A stretch of 13,661 nt of DNA from an uncultured Lachnospiraceae bacterium (GTDB taxonomy: Bacteria > Bacillota > Clostridia > Lachnospirales > Lachnospiraceae): contig CADCQU010000185.1 of assembly GCA_902803635.1 (NCBI GenBank), positions 1 to 13,661 on the forward strand, written 5' to 3'. The notes under the pieces were generated by a model. The model was not told where the DNA came from. It saw nothing but the letters and a program-made list of their open reading frames with translations, and searched no databases. Of this stretch, positions 1 through 8,166 are shown one piece after another. Numbering within the stretch: the stretch's first letter is position 1; each line of letters opens with the position of its first letter. The position numbers were made by a program, and so were the translations under genes.

Positions 1-1908
1 CTCCGCCGCCGCGGCCCGCATCTGCTTCTCGACCTTCTCGATCAGCTCCTCCAGCTCCTTCCGGTCCATGTCCTCCGGATCCTTGTCGAAGCGCTGCTCG
101 GTCTTCGCCACCTCCTTCGAGATGGAGATGAGGTCGCGGACCGCCTTCTTAATCGTCTGCGGGGTAATGCCATTTGCCTCGTTGTACGCCTCCTGGATCG
201 AGCGGCGACGGTTCGTCTCGGTAATCGCATTTGCCATCGAATCCGTCATCGTGTCGGCGTACATGATGACATGGCCCTCCGCGTTCCGCGAGGCGCGCCC
301 GATGGTCTGGATGAGCGAGGTCTCCGAGCGGAGAAAGCCCTCCTTGTCGGCATCTAAAATCGCGACCAGCGTGATTTCCGGAATATCCAAGCCCTCCCGG
401 AGCAGGTTAATGCCCACGAGCACGTCAAAGACGTCGAGCCGCATGTCGCGGATGATGGCCGCCCGCTCCAGCGTGTCGATGTCAGAGTGCAGGTAGCGGA
501 CGCGGATGCCGGCATCCTTCAGGAAATCCGTCAGTTCCTCCGCCATCCGCTTCGTGAGGGTCGTCACCAGTACCTTGTGGGTGCCCTCCACCTCCTTGTT
601 GACCTCCGAGAGCAGATCGTCAATCTGCCCCTCGACGGGCCGCACCTCGACCTTCGGGTCCAAAAGCCCGGTCGGGCGGATGACCTGCTCGGCCCGGAGC
701 AGCTCGTGGGCGGCCTCGTATTTGCCGGGCGTCGCGGAGACGAAAAGAATCTGGTCAATCCTCTCCTCCCACTCCGTAAAGTTCAGCGGGCGGTTGTCGA
801 GCGCGGACGGCAGGCGGAAGCCGTAATTCACCAGTGTCTGCTTGCGGTTCCTGTCGCCGTTGTACATCGCGCCAATCTGCGGGATGGTCATGTGTGACTC
901 GTCCACGATAATGAGGAAGTCGTTTTTGAAGTAGTCGATCAGCGTGTACGGCGGCTCGCCCTCGCTCCGCCCCGTCAAATGCCGCGAGTAGTTCTCGATG
1001 CCGGAGCAGAAGCCCGTCTCCTTGAGCATTTCCACGTCAAATTCCGTGCGCTCGCGGATGCGCTGCGCCTCGATGAGCTTGTCATTTGCCGTGAAATTCT
1101 CAACCTGCGCCTCCATCTCCGCCTCGATGTCCACGCAGGCGGCGTTAATCCGCTCCTGCGGGACCACGTAGAAGGACGCGGGGTAGATGGCCGCGTGGAT
1201 GAGCTCGGCTTTCACCTCCCCCGTCAGCGGGTCAGTCTGGCAAATGCGGTCAATCTCGTCCCCGAAGAACTCGATGCGGAGCGCTACCTCGTTGTTGTCC
1301 GCCGGAATCACCTCGATGGTGTCGCCCCGGACGCGGAAGGTACCGCGGTGGAAGTCCATCTCGTTGCGCTCGTACTGCATGTTGATGAGCTCGCGGATCA
1401 GCTCGTCGCGATCCTTCGTCATCCCGGGCCGCACCGAGGTCATCATGTTCATGAAGTCCTCCGGCGCGCCGATGCCGTAAATGCAGGAGACGGAGGCCAC
1501 GATCACCACGTCCCGCCTCTCCGAGAGGGACGAGAGCGCCGAGAGCCGCAATTTGTCAATCTCGTCGTTCACTGCCGAGTCCTTGGCAATGTAGGTGTCC
1601 GAGGAGGGCACGTAGGCCTCCGGCTGGTAATAGTCATAGTAGGAGACGAAATACTCGACTGCGTTTTCGGGGAAGAACTCCTTGAACTCGCTGTAGAGCT
1701 GGCCGGCGAGAGTCTTGTTGTGGGCGATGACCAGCGTCGGCTTCCCGAGCTTCTCGATAATGTTCGCCATCGTGAACGTCTTTCCCGATCCGGTCACGCC
1801 GAGGAGGGTCTGGGCCTGGTTTCCCTCGCGGAAGCCCTGCACCAGGGCCTCGATCGCCTCCGGCTGGTCGCCCGTCGGCTTGTATTCCGCATGCAATTTG
1901 AACTCCAT
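1..1908 (-). CDS. uvrB: UvrABC excision nuclease subunit B (3' end cut by window edge)
   Basis: UvrB is the damage-verifying helicase-like subunit of nucleotide-excision repair; it is loaded by UvrA and then recruits UvrC. The 636 codons visible give the N-terminal ATPase with Walker A (GVTGSGKT, about residues 37-44), the beta-hairpin region with [10 protein letters not shown] that clamps DNA, the DESH box in a [10 protein letters not shown] context, helicase motif VI (QTIGRASRN), and the beginning of the C-terminal UVR coiled coil ([14 protein letters not shown]). The family is usually about 660 residues, so only some tens of residues lie beyond position 1. The start at 1908 ([19 protein letters not shown]) is the canonical UvrB start and follows an AAAGGAGGAG ribosome-binding site at about 1915-1925. 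It carries four copies of the GGCAAATG motif (171, 228, 1083, 1239). At residues normally NEEHGIT in E. coli UvrB it reads NEANGIT, with the AN encoded by the motif. Identity is certain; the missing end is only a window effect. Confidence 0.97.
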   Translation of the reverse strand, partial: MEFKLHAEYKPTGDQPEAIEALVQGFREGNQAQTLLGVTGSGKTFTMANIIEKLGKPTLVIAHNKTLAGQLYSEFKEFFPENAVEYFVSYYDYYQPEAYVPSSDTYIAKDSAVNDEIDKLRLSALSSLSERRDVVIVASVSCIYGIGAPEDFMNMMTSVRPGMTKDRDELIRELINMQYERNEMDFHRGTFRVRGDTIEVIPADNNEVALRIEFFGDEIDRICQTDPLTGEVKAELIHAAIYPASFYVVPQERINAACVDIEAEMEAQVENFTANDKLIEAQRIRERTEFDVEMLKETGFCSGIENYSRHLTGRSEGEPPYTLIDYFKNDFLIIVDESHMTIPQIGAMYNGDRNRKQTLVNYGFRLPSALDNRPLNFTEWEERIDQILFVSATPGKYEAAHELLRAEQVIRPTGLLDPKVEVRPVEGQIDDLLSEVNKEVEGTHKVLVTTLTKRMAEELTDFLKDAGIRVRYLHSDIDTLERAAIIRDMRLDVFDVLVGINLLREGLDIPEITLVAILDADKEGFLRSETSLIQTIGRASRNAEGHVIMYADTMTDSMANAITETNRRRSIQEAYNEANGITPQTIKKAVRDLISISKEVAKTEQRFDKDPEDMDRKELEELIEKVEKQMRAAAAE

Positions 1909-2006
1909 CCCGCTTCTCCTCCTTTTAGCAGATAAAACCGCTCTTTTTTTATTTGGAAGACTATATCTCCTGATTGCGAGAAAAAAGCTTCCGAGCCTTC
2001 AAAAGC

Positions 2007-2020
2007 AGAACATTTGTTTC
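2007..2020. promoter_or_regulatory. LexA/DinR (SOS) operator of uvrB
   Basis: The plus strand reads AGAACATTTGTTTC, matching the Firmicute SOS-box consensus CGAACRNRYGTTYC at 12 of 14 positions, including the two half-sites GAAC and GTTT. It sits directly downstream of the uvrB -10, across the predicted transcription start, where a bound repressor would block initiation. uvrB is a classical LexA-regulated gene, so position and target agree. The match is by eye; binding is inferred. Confidence 0.65.
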
Positions 2021-2049
2021 ATTCTACCATGCTTCCTGCGAAAAGGCAA
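2021..2049 (-). promoter_or_regulatory. uvrB promoter (sigma-A type)
   Basis: On the minus strand TTGCCT (2044-2049) and TAGAAT (2021-2026) are separated by exactly 17 bp. This predicts a start near 2014 and a leader of about 105 nt before uvrB. It lies downstream of the ftsX terminator, so uvrB is an independent transcription unit. Seen in sequence; activity is inferred. Confidence 0.7.
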
Positions 2050-2060
2050 GAGAAAAACCG

Positions 2061-2098
2061 GAAAAAAACCGACCGTCTCCAAAAGAAAACGGTCGGAT
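2061..2098 (-). terminator. Intrinsic terminator after ftsX
   Basis: Perfect 8-bp stem: ACGGTCGG at 2089-2096 pairs with CCGACCGT at 2069-2076, with a 12-nt loop. Seven A residues on the plus strand at 2062-2068 give U7 directly after the stem on the minus-strand transcript. It lies about 40 bp past the ftsX stop, so it ends the regulator-ftsE-ftsX operon. Confidence 0.85.
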
Positions 2099-2137
2099 TG
2101 ATTTGCAAAACATTCCAAACAGAATTTTTCCAGTTTC

Positions 2138-3046
2138 TCACACCTTCAGGTGTCTCCGAATCGTGAGGGCGGAGCCGATAAGGCCGATGCCAAGTCCGAG
2201 GACGAGGCCAATCGGAAGCAACACCGCAAAAATCTGGTAAACCGTTGGCAGGGAGGAAGCCAGGTTGTTCAGCACTCCGAAATGGTTAAGCAGCATGCCG
2301 ATGAGCTTGTCGTAGGCAAAGAAGAGGATGAGCAACGGAATCAACGCGCCCACGAGACCAATGACCGCGCCCTCCACGACGAAGGGCTCGCGCACGAAGC
2401 TGTCGGTCGCGCCGATAAGCTTCATGATCTTAATCTCCTGCCGACGGACATTAATGCCCACGCTGACCGTGTTCGAAATCAGGAAAATCGCGATTACGAG
2501 AAGGATGATGACAATCACCATGGAAATAACCGTGAGCAACGAGTTAAAGTTCATCAGCGTCTTCACCGCCTGGTCCGAATGGTTCACCTGGCGGACTCCC
2601 TTGATACGCTCGATGTACGTCACCACCGTCGCCTGGTTCTCAACCTGGTCCACGTGCACCGTGAAGCTCGCCGAATTGGCCAGGGGGTTGTCCTCGGAGA
2701 AGCTGTCCGCGTACTCCGGATGGTCCGCGAAATATTCCTTCTTGAACTTCTCCCAGGCCTCCTCCGCAGAGGTATACTTGATGTCGATAACGTGCTCGTT
2801 ATCCTTGATCGTCTCGCCAATCTTCTGGATCCTCTCCTCCGAGATGCCTTCGTCAAAGAGGACGGTGATACCCACCTCCTCCTCCAACGTTCGCACCATG
2901 GAGTTTACATTCATTAGAAGCGAGAAAAACACACCGAAAATAAAGATACAGGCTGCCATCGTGGAAATCGAGGCAATGGAAAACATCCGGTTCCGCCAGA
3001 TGTTCTTGAGTCCCTGACGAATGTTATAGAAGAAGCCGTTAATCAT
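2138..3046 (-). CDS. ftsX: Cell-division membrane protein FtsX
   Basis: FtsX is the membrane subunit of the FtsEX ABC-type complex, which uses ATP hydrolysis to activate a peptidoglycan hydrolase outside the cell. The 302-residue protein has the family layout: cytoplasmic start with NIRQGLKNIWRNR, TM1 at about 22-46, a large extracellular domain at about 47-168, then TM2 at about 169-193, TM3 at about 225-245 and TM4 at about 272-294. The coupling segment RRQEIKIMKLIGATD lies between TM2 and TM3. The start overlaps the ftsE stop by 8 nt (GATGATTAA), and the ribosome-binding site AAGGAGGG is inside the end of ftsE, which implies translational coupling. In many Clostridia an M23-type hydrolase or S41 protease follows ftsX; here a terminator and uvrB follow directly, so the partner hydrolase must be encoded elsewhere. 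Confidence 0.96.
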   Translation of the reverse strand: MINGFFYNIRQGLKNIWRNRMFSIASISTMAACIFIFGVFFSLLMNVNSMVRTLEEEVGITVLFDEGISEERIQKIGETIKDNEHVIDIKYTSAEEAWEKFKKEYFADHPEYADSFSEDNPLANSASFTVHVDQVENQATVVTYIERIKGVRQVNHSDQAVKTLMNFNSLLTVISMVIVIILLVIAIFLISNTVSVGINVRRQEIKIMKLIGATDSFVREPFVVEGAVIGLVGALIPLLILFFAYDKLIGMLLNHFGVLNNLASSLPTVYQIFAVLLPIGLVLGLGIGLIGSALTIRRHLKV

Positions 3047-3722
3047 CCGTATACCCTCCTTCCTCCTCGTCGTGGACGATGACGCCGCTCCGCATGGTGA
3101 TGACGCGCTTCTGGAACTGGTTCACCAGCTCGCGGTTATGGGTCACCACCAGCACCGTCGTCCCCCGGTTGTTAATCTCCTCGAAAAGCTTCATGATTTC
3201 GTAGGAGTTCTTGGGGTCGAGGTTGCCGGTCGGCTCATCGGCAAGCAGAATGCTCGGACGGTTCACGATGGCCCTCGCGATGACGACACGCTGCTGCTCG
3301 CCGCCGGAGAGCTGTCTCGGAAGGCTCCGGTATTTGCCGGCCAGGCCCACGAGACGCAGGGCCTCCGGCACATTTTTCTTGATGAGGCGCCCTGAGGTGC
3401 CCACCACATGCTGGGCGAAGGCGACATTTTCGTAGACGGTCCGATCCGGAAGAAGCTGGAAATCCTGGAACACCACGCCGATGCCGCGCCGGTAATACGG
3501 TACGGTCTTCCGTTTCATGGTATTGAGAACGTAGCCATTCACGGTGACGATGCCCTTGGTGGGTTCCAGCTCCCGAAGAAGGAGCTTAATCAAGGTGGAT
3601 TTGCCGGAGCCGCTGGCTCCCACGACAAATACAAACTCCCCCTTGTTCACATGGAGCGATACATCCCGCACTGCCGGCTGTCCTCGTTCATAGGACTTGC
3701 TCACTCGGTCAAGATCAATCAT
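3039..3722 (-). CDS. ftsE: Cell-division ATP-binding protein FtsE
   Basis: FtsE is the cytoplasmic ATPase of the FtsEX complex. The 227 residues match the usual length. Visible motifs in order: Walker A GASGSGKS (35-42), Q-loop glutamine in [18 protein letters not shown] (Q86), ABC signature LSGGEQQR (138-145), Walker B ILLADE (158-163) with EPTGNLD, and H-loop histidine H195 in VVTHNRE. The [16 protein letters not shown] stretch is typical of FtsE rather than other ABC ATPases. The start at 3722 follows TTAGGAGGAT with good spacing. Only 15 bp separate it from the regulator gene upstream, and it overlaps ftsX by 8 nt, so the three genes are one operon. Confidence 0.96.
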   Translation of the reverse strand: MIDLDRVSKSYERGQPAVRDVSLHVNKGEFVFVVGASGSGKSTLIKLLLRELEPTKGIVTVNGYVLNTMKRKTVPYYRRGIGVVFQDFQLLPDRTVYENVAFAQHVVGTSGRLIKKNVPEALRLVGLAGKYRSLPRQLSGGEQQRVVIARAIVNRPSILLADEPTGNLDPKNSYEIMKLFEEINNRGTTVLVVTHNRELVNQFQKRVITMRSGVIVHDEEEGGYTDD

Positions 3723-3737
3723 ACGCTATCCTCCTAA

Positions 3738-4829
3738 TCAATAGTCTAACATTTCCATATATTTCATGTACCGTACGACCATGAGCGCAATCTTGAACGT
3801 AATCGCATCGTCAAAGACGCGCAGATCAAGCCCCGTGCTCTTTTGCAGCTTGTCGAGGCGGTACACGAGGGTGTTGCGGTGGATGTACAGCTGGCGCGAG
3901 GTCTCCGAGACATTGAGGCTGTTCTCGAAGAACTTGTTGATAGTCGTCAGCGTCTCCTCGTCGAAATCGTCCGGGGACTTCTCGGTGAAAATCTCGCGGA
4001 TGAACATCTTGCAGAGTGGAATCGGCAGCTGATAAATGAGACGCCCAATCCCAAGCTGACTGTAGGCGATGACATCCTGTCCCTCAAAGAAGATCTTGCC
4101 GACATCGAGGGCCATACGGGCCTCCTTGTAGGAACGAGAAACCTCCCGGATTTCAGAGACCGGATTCCCGTAGGCCACGCGGAACGCCTGCCCGCTGTCC
4201 GACTCCTTCTCGGCCAGGCTGTCGATAATGGTGCGGGCGACGGCCTGCAGCTCCTCCCCCGTCTCATCGCCAAGCTCCTTGATGATGATGATGCTGTTCT
4301 CATCCACGGCGGTGATGAAATCATTTTTCGTGCCCGCAAAGAGTCCCTTCACCGTCTCCAGGGTACTGTAGTCCTTGGTCTGGTTCGACTCCAGGATGTA
4401 GACCACGCGGCGGACCGTCGTCGCAATGTGCAGCTTCATCGCGCGGCTGTTGACATCGACCAGAAGGAGGTTGTCAAGGAGCAGGTTCTTGATGAAGTTG
4501 TCCTTGTCAAAATGCTCCTTGTAGGCCACTAACAGATTCTGGATCTGGAAAGCCGCCAGCTTGCCGGTCATCGTCATGTCCTCCTCGTCGCCGGTGACGA
4601 TGACAACATACTCGGCCTGATAGTCGTCGTAGACCTTGAAAAACATGCTGCCCCGGATTTCCTGGGACTCGGCGGACGAGGCCCCGAAGGTCACAATATC
4701 CGCCTTGGAGAAGTTCAGCTCGGCCGTGGAGGCGACCGTCTTCCCCTCCAGGTCCACAATGGCCAGCTCGCACTTCGTGATATTCTTGATGCCGTTGATC
4801 GTATCCTGGAGCACCAGATTCGAAATCAT
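3738..4829 (-). CDS. CdaR/PucR-family transcriptional regulator
   Basis: A 363-residue DNA-binding regulator. The last 60 residues (about 297-356) form a PucR-type helix-turn-helix: FENSLNVSETSRQLYIHRNT followed by LVYRLDKLQKSTGLDLR and a helix ending in VVRYM. The middle (about 135-245) fits the degenerate GGDEF-like domain of CdaR proteins, and the N-terminus (1-110) fits their sensory domain. Relatives respond to sugar diacids, purines or nitrogen compounds, but the ligand here cannot be read from sequence. The frame is open 24 codons further upstream, but I chose ATG at 4829 because GAGGTGG precedes it and the upstream part would span the operator and start-point region. It is first in the operon with ftsE and ftsX, which suggests control of division or wall turnover by a metabolic signal. 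It has its own promoter and a palindrome suited to autoregulation. Confidence 0.88.
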   Translation of the reverse strand: MISNLVLQDTINGIKNITKCELAIVDLEGKTVASTAELNFSKADIVTFGASSAESQEIRGSMFFKVYDDYQAEYVVIVTGDEEDMTMTGKLAAFQIQNLLVAYKEHFDKDNFIKNLLLDNLLLVDVNSRAMKLHIATTVRRVVYILESNQTKDYSTLETVKGLFAGTKNDFITAVDENSIIIIKELGDETGEELQAVARTIIDSLAEKESDSGQAFRVAYGNPVSEIREVSRSYKEARMALDVGKIFFEGQDVIAYSQLGIGRLIYQLPIPLCKMFIREIFTEKSPDDFDEETLTTINKFFENSLNVSETSRQLYIHRNTLVYRLDKLQKSTGLDLRVFDDAITFKIALMVVRYMKYMEMLDY

Positions 4830-4862
4830 AATTCCACCTCGCATTTGACAAATGGTAAACAC

Positions 4863-4876
4863 ACGGACGAGTCCGT
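4863..4876 (-). other. Small hairpin in the regulator leader
   Basis: ACGGAC-GA-GTCCGT is a perfect inverted repeat between the two TGACAAATG sites. In RNA it would form at least a 5-bp stem. There is no U tract, so it is not a terminator; it may be incidental or affect message stability. Confidence 0.35.
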
Positions 4877-4891
4877 ATTGCCGACGGGGCA

Positions 4892-4912
4892 GGCATGACA
4901 AATGTCACTGCC
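4892..4912. promoter_or_regulatory. Palindromic operator at the start point of the regulator gene
   Basis: TGACA-AA-TGTCA (4896-4907) is flanked by GGCA on the left and, after one extra base, TGCC on the right, giving an imperfect 21-bp dyad across the predicted transcription start. A second TGACAAATG lies at 4846-4854 inside a symmetric CATTTGACAAATG (4842-4854), exactly 50 bp away. Two related sites in the leader of a gene for a DNA-binding protein suggest autoregulation; this is inference. Confidence 0.5.
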
Positions 4913-4916
4913 CAAT

Positions 4917-4945
4917 GTTATACAATATTTTTAAGCTATTGTGAA
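4917..4945 (-). promoter_or_regulatory. Promoter of the regulator-ftsE-ftsX operon
   Basis: On the minus strand TTCACA (4940-4945) and TATAAC (4917-4922) are spaced by 17 bp in an AT-rich tract. The predicted start is near 4910. No terminator is visible between the glnN stop (4990) and this promoter, so read-through from glnN is possible. Confidence 0.65.
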
Positions 4946-4989
4946 GTCTTTTGCTAAAAATTTAACAATTCTGTAATAATTTATGTCCT

Positions 4990-7104
4990 TTAAACCTCAA
5001 ACAGCAGATCCGCGTACGTTGGTACGGGCCACTCTCCCCGGTCAACAATGCGCTCGGCCGCATCCACCGGCTTCCGCAGCCCCTCCATGGCCGGAACCAC
5101 GCACTCGCGGTAGGCCCGCGCGCGCTCCTCGCCCTCGGGGAGTCCTTCCGCCGCCAGGACTGCCGCCGTCAAAGCTTCCTTCGCGGCAAATGTCCGCTCA
5201 ATTTCCTCCTGGAGCTGTCCCAGGAGCTTTCTCTGCACGGTAGCCCGAAGGCCGCAGGCCTCGACGGCCTGCACGTCCTTCCCCAGCTGCCCAGCATAGC
5301 GAATCATCGCCGGGATAAACTGCCCCTCAGCCATCGAGAGCATAGTCTTCGCCTCGATGTGCATGGCCTTCGCGTAGGACTCGTACTTGACCTCCGCCCG
5401 GGAGGAAAGCTCCGCCTTTGTAAAAACGCGGAATTCCTCAAACATTCGCACGGAAACCGGGTCGGTCAGGGCCGGAATCGCGTCCACCATGGAGACAAGG
5501 TTGGACAGCCCGCGTCGCTTCGCCTCCTTCTCCCACTCCGGGGAGTAGGCATTTCCGTTGAAAATGATGCGCTCGTGCTCCAAGGCGTACTCCTTGATGA
5601 GGTCATGGACGGCCTCGGCGAAGTTCTCCGCCCCTTCGAGACGGTCGCAGGCGTCGCGGAAGGCCTCGGCCGTGATGGTATTGAGCACCGTGTTGGCCCC
5701 GGCGATGGAATCGCGGCTCCCCACCATGCGGAACTCGAACTTGTTGCCCGTAAAGGCAAAGGGCGAGGTCCGGTTGCGGTCGGTCGCGTCGCGGCTCACG
5801 TCCCCGAGGGAGGCGACACCCGTATGGAGGCGGCCGCCCTTCTTGGAGCTCGTCGCGCTGCCCGTGGAGACGAGCTGCGAGAGCACGTCCTCCAGCTGCT
5901 CACCCAGAAAGACGGAAATAATCTGCGGGGGCGCCTCATTCCCGCCAAGGCGCGTCTCATTTCCCACGTCCGCCGCGGACTCGCGGAGAAGCTCCGCATG
6001 GCGGTCCACGGCCCGGAGGATGCAGACAAGTACCAGCAGGAACTGGATGTTTTCATGGGGTGTCCGCCCCGGATCCAGAAGGTTGATCCCGTCGTCGGTC
6101 GTCAGCGACCAGTTGTTGTGCTTCCCCGAACCGCTGAGACCCGCAAAGGGCTTCTCATGGAGGAGGCAGCGGAGGCCGTGGCGCGTCGCGACGCGCTTTA
6201 AGGTCTGCATGATCACCTGGTTGTGGTCCACCGCGACATTTGCCTTCTCATAAATGGCGGCCAGCTCATGCTGGGCGGGCGCGACCTCGTTATGCTGGGT
6301 CTTAGCAGGAACTCCCAGTTTCCAGAGTTCCGTATTGACATCCTTCATATATGCGGCAATTCGCGGCCGCAGGGTGCCGAAGTAATGGTCATCCAATTCC
6401 TGACCCTTCGGGGGCATCGCGCCAAAGAGGGTACGGCCCGTAAAGACCAGGTCCGCGCGCTTTAAATATTTCTCACGGTCGATGATAAAGTACTCCTGCT
6501 CCGCACCCACCGAGGGGAAGACCCGCTTCGAGGTATTGTTCCGAAAGAGCCGGAGGAGCCGGAGGGCCTGCACGTTCAGGGCCTCCATCGAGCGGAGGAG
6601 CGGCGTCTTCTGGTCCAGCGCCTCGCCGGTGTAGGAGCAGAAGGCCGTGGGGATGCAGAGCGTCGCGCCACTCTCGTCATGACGGACGAAAGCCGGCGAC
6701 GTGCAGTCCCAGATTGTATAACCGCGAGCCTCGAAGGTCGCGCGGAGGCCGCCCGACGGGAAGGAGGACGCATCCGGCTCGCCGCGGACAAGCTCCTTGC
6801 CGGAAAGGGACATCAGGACCTTGCCGCTCGGGAGAGGTGCCGTGATGAAGGAATCATGCTTCTCCGCCGTCGTCCCGGTCAGCGGCTGGAACCAGTGGGT
6901 AAAATGCGTGGCCCCGCGCTCGATGGCCCACTCCTTCATCTCGTGGGCGATGACGTCGGCGGTCTCACGGTCCAGCTCCGTCCCCTCGTCAATGGTACGT
7001 TTTAAGGCCGCATACACCTTGCGCGGCAGACGCTGCTGCATCGTGGTGTCGTTGAAGACATCCTCCCCAAAAATTTCCGTGATGGTTCTCGCTGTCTCAC
7101 TCAT
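4990..7104 (-). CDS. glnN: Type III glutamine synthetase
   Basis: This enzyme makes glutamine from glutamate, ammonia and ATP, the main entry of ammonium into metabolism. The 704 residues match the long GSIII class (about 700), not the 440-470-residue GSI. Class features: FPSVGAEQEYFIID (about 196-209) with metal-binding glutamates, HNEVAPAQHE (271-280), the ATP/glutamate segment LHEKPFAGLSGSGKHNNWS (about 315-333), and NRTSPFAFTGNKFEFRM (about 444-460), then the GSIII-specific helical C-terminal domain. An ATG 21 codons upstream is open but has no ribosome-binding site and adds basic residues untypical of the family; MSETARTITEIFG at 7104 is preferred. GGAGG lies 11 nt before it, inside a hairpin. 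No clear promoter was found between fba and glnN. Motif copies at 5185 and 6237. Confidence 0.95.
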   Translation of the reverse strand: MSETARTITEIFGEDVFNDTTMQQRLPRKVYAALKRTIDEGTELDRETADVIAHEMKEWAIERGATHFTHWFQPLTGTTAEKHDSFITAPLPSGKVLMSLSGKELVRGEPDASSFPSGGLRATFEARGYTIWDCTSPAFVRHDESGATLCIPTAFCSYTGEALDQKTPLLRSMEALNVQALRLLRLFRNNTSKRVFPSVGAEQEYFIIDREKYLKRADLVFTGRTLFGAMPPKGQELDDHYFGTLRPRIAAYMKDVNTELWKLGVPAKTQHNEVAPAQHELAAIYEKANVAVDHNQVIMQTLKRVATRHGLRCLLHEKPFAGLSGSGKHNNWSLTTDDGINLLDPGRTPHENIQFLLVLVCILRAVDRHAELLRESAADVGNETRLGGNEAPPQIISVFLGEQLEDVLSQLVSTGSATSSKKGGRLHTGVASLGDVSRDATDRNRTSPFAFTGNKFEFRMVGSRDSIAGANTVLNTITAEAFRDACDRLEGAENFAEAVHDLIKEYALEHERIIFNGNAYSPEWEKEAKRRGLSNLVSMVDAIPALTDPVSVRMFEEFRVFTKAELSSRAEVKYESYAKAMHIEAKTMLSMAEGQFIPAMIRYAGQLGKDVQAVEACGLRATVQRKLLGQLQEEIERTFAAKEALTAAVLAAEGLPEGEERARAYRECVVPAMEGLRKPVDAAERIVDRGEWPVPTYADLLFEV

Positions 7105-7111
7105 TCTCTGC

Positions 7112-7128
7112 AAATGCCTCCGGCATTT
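7112..7128 (-). promoter_or_regulatory. Hairpin enclosing the glnN Shine-Dalgarno
   Basis: The minus strand reads AAATGCC-GGA-GGCATTT, a perfect 7-bp stem with a 3-nt loop, ending 7 nt before the glnN ATG. The only good ribosome-binding sequence, GGAGG, is made of the loop and the first bases of the 3' arm. In the folded state it would be partly paired, so translation of glnN may be limited by this structure. The sequence is seen directly; a regulatory role is inferred. Confidence 0.5.
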
Positions 7129-7221
7129 CTGGCCTGCCTCCCTGCAACGAACGCTCCACGCGCCCACCTATTGGCTCCTTGCGCGGACGTTTCCTTTGTC
7201 GAAAAGCCTGCTGTTTGGGAA

Positions 7222-7245
7222 GGCGGGAGCGAATTCGCCCCCGCC
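7222..7245. other. GC-rich dyad between fba and glnN (possible weak terminator)
   Basis: GGCGGGAGCGAA and TTCGCCCCCGCC form a 24-bp inverted repeat with one mismatched pair around an AATT centre. It begins about 35 bp past the fba stop. Neither strand has a proper U tract after it (minus strand continues TTCCCAAAC), so it would be at best a weak terminator or a processing/stability hairpin for the fba message. Confidence 0.45.
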
Positions 7246-7280
7246 GCAATAATCATTTGTAAGAAACTCGAATCAATCGA

Positions 7281-8144
7281 TCAGGCCTTGTCCTTGGAGC
7301 CGAAGACCTCGATCTTATACTTGACCATGTCCACGATGGCGGCAGCACCCGGAGCGAGGAGCTTTCTCGGGTCGAAGCCCTTGCCCTGCAGGTCCTTGCC
7401 GGCCAGGATGTACTCACGGGTGGCCTTCGCAAATGCGAGCTGGCACTCGGTGTTGACGTTGACCTTGGAGACGCCCATGCGGATGGCTTCCTGCACCATT
7501 GCATCCGGGATGCCGGAGCCGCCGTGCAGAACGAGGGGCATCGTGCCAACCTTCTCGGTGATGGCAGTCAGAACGTCGAAACGAAGTCCCGGCCAGCCTT
7601 CCGGATACACGCCGTGGATGTTGCCGATACCGGCAGCCAGCATCGTCACGCCGAGGTCCGCAATCTTCTTGCACTCTTCCGGATCCGCGCACTCGCCCAT
7701 GCCAACAACGCCGTCTTCCTCGCCGCCAATCGCGCCGACCTCGGCCTCGATGGACATGCCCTTCTCCTCACAGATGGCAACCAGCTCTTTGGTCTTCGCG
7801 ACGTTCTCTTCGAACGGAAGCGCGGAGCCGTCGAACATGATCGAGGAGAAACCGGCCTCGATGCACTTCTTGCAGCCGTCATAGGTGCCGTGGTCAAGAT
7901 GCAGAGCGACCGGGACGGTGATCCCCTGGCTTGCAATGACGTTGTTCACGATGTCGGCAACGTTCTTGAAGCCCGCCATGTACTTGCCGGCGCCTTCCGA
8001 AACCTGCACGATCACCGGAGAGTTCATTTCCTGCGCAGCCTTCAGAACGGACTTCGTCCACTCAAGGTTGTTCAGGTTGAAAGCGCCGATGGCATACTGA
8101 CCGGCCCTTGCCTTTGCTACCATTTCCTTTGCAGATACCAACAT
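7281..8144 (-). CDS. fba: Class II fructose-1,6-bisphosphate aldolase
   Basis: A zinc-dependent cytoplasmic aldolase that cleaves fructose-1,6-bisphosphate to dihydroxyacetone phosphate and glyceraldehyde-3-phosphate in glycolysis and works in reverse in gluconeogenesis. The 287 residues fit the class IIA family. Motifs: VALHLDHG with catalytic D84 and zinc ligand H85, SSIMFDGSALPFEEN (100-114), IEAEVGAIGGEEDG (132-145) with E134 as a likely metal ligand, GIGNIHGVYP with H177, LVLHGGSGIP with H207, and KVNVNTE (227-233), the phosphate-binding end of the barrel. The start at 8144 follows AAAAGGAGGA eight bases away, a strong site. Codon use is strongly biased to G/C-ending codons, as expected for high expression, and it has no exact GGCAAATG copy. 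Confidence 0.96.
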   Translation of the reverse strand: MLVSAKEMVAKARAGQYAIGAFNLNNLEWTKSVLKAAQEMNSPVIVQVSEGAGKYMAGFKNVADIVNNVIASQGITVPVALHLDHGTYDGCKKCIEAGFSSIMFDGSALPFEENVAKTKELVAICEEKGMSIEAEVGAIGGEEDGVVGMGECADPEECKKIADLGVTMLAAGIGNIHGVYPEGWPGLRFDVLTAITEKVGTMPLVLHGGSGIPDAMVQEAIRMGVSKVNVNTECQLAFAKATREYILAGKDLQGKGFDPRKLLAPGAAAIVDMVKYKIEVFGSKDKA

Positions 8145-8166
8145 GTTCGGTGTCCTCCTTTTTTCT

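Noticed and set aside
979..1935. A 318-codon open frame on the plus strand opposite uvrB
   Set aside because: Complement of the highly conserved UvrB frame; composition dominated by R, L, V, H and D and no domain recognised.
2007..2020. CATTTGTT as another copy of the dispersed motif
   Set aside because: It lacks the conserved GCC end and is explained by the LexA box at the uvrB start point.
2150..2917. A 255-codon open frame on the plus strand opposite ftsX
   Set aside because: Opposite a clear FtsX; strongly charged, low-complexity product without homology that I recognise.
4830..4901. A 24-codon upstream extension of the CdaR-family regulator
   Set aside because: The extended start lies at the predicted transcription start and operator; the ATG at 4829 has GAGGTGG at normal distance.
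5359..6201. A 280-codon open frame on the plus strand opposite glnN
   Set aside because: Shadow of the glutamine synthetase frame; no ribosome-binding site or plausible domain.
7105..7167. A 21-codon upstream extension of glnN
   Set aside because: No ribosome-binding site before the upstream ATG, basic/Cys-rich extension unlike GSIII N-termini, and MSETARTITEIFG is a normal start.
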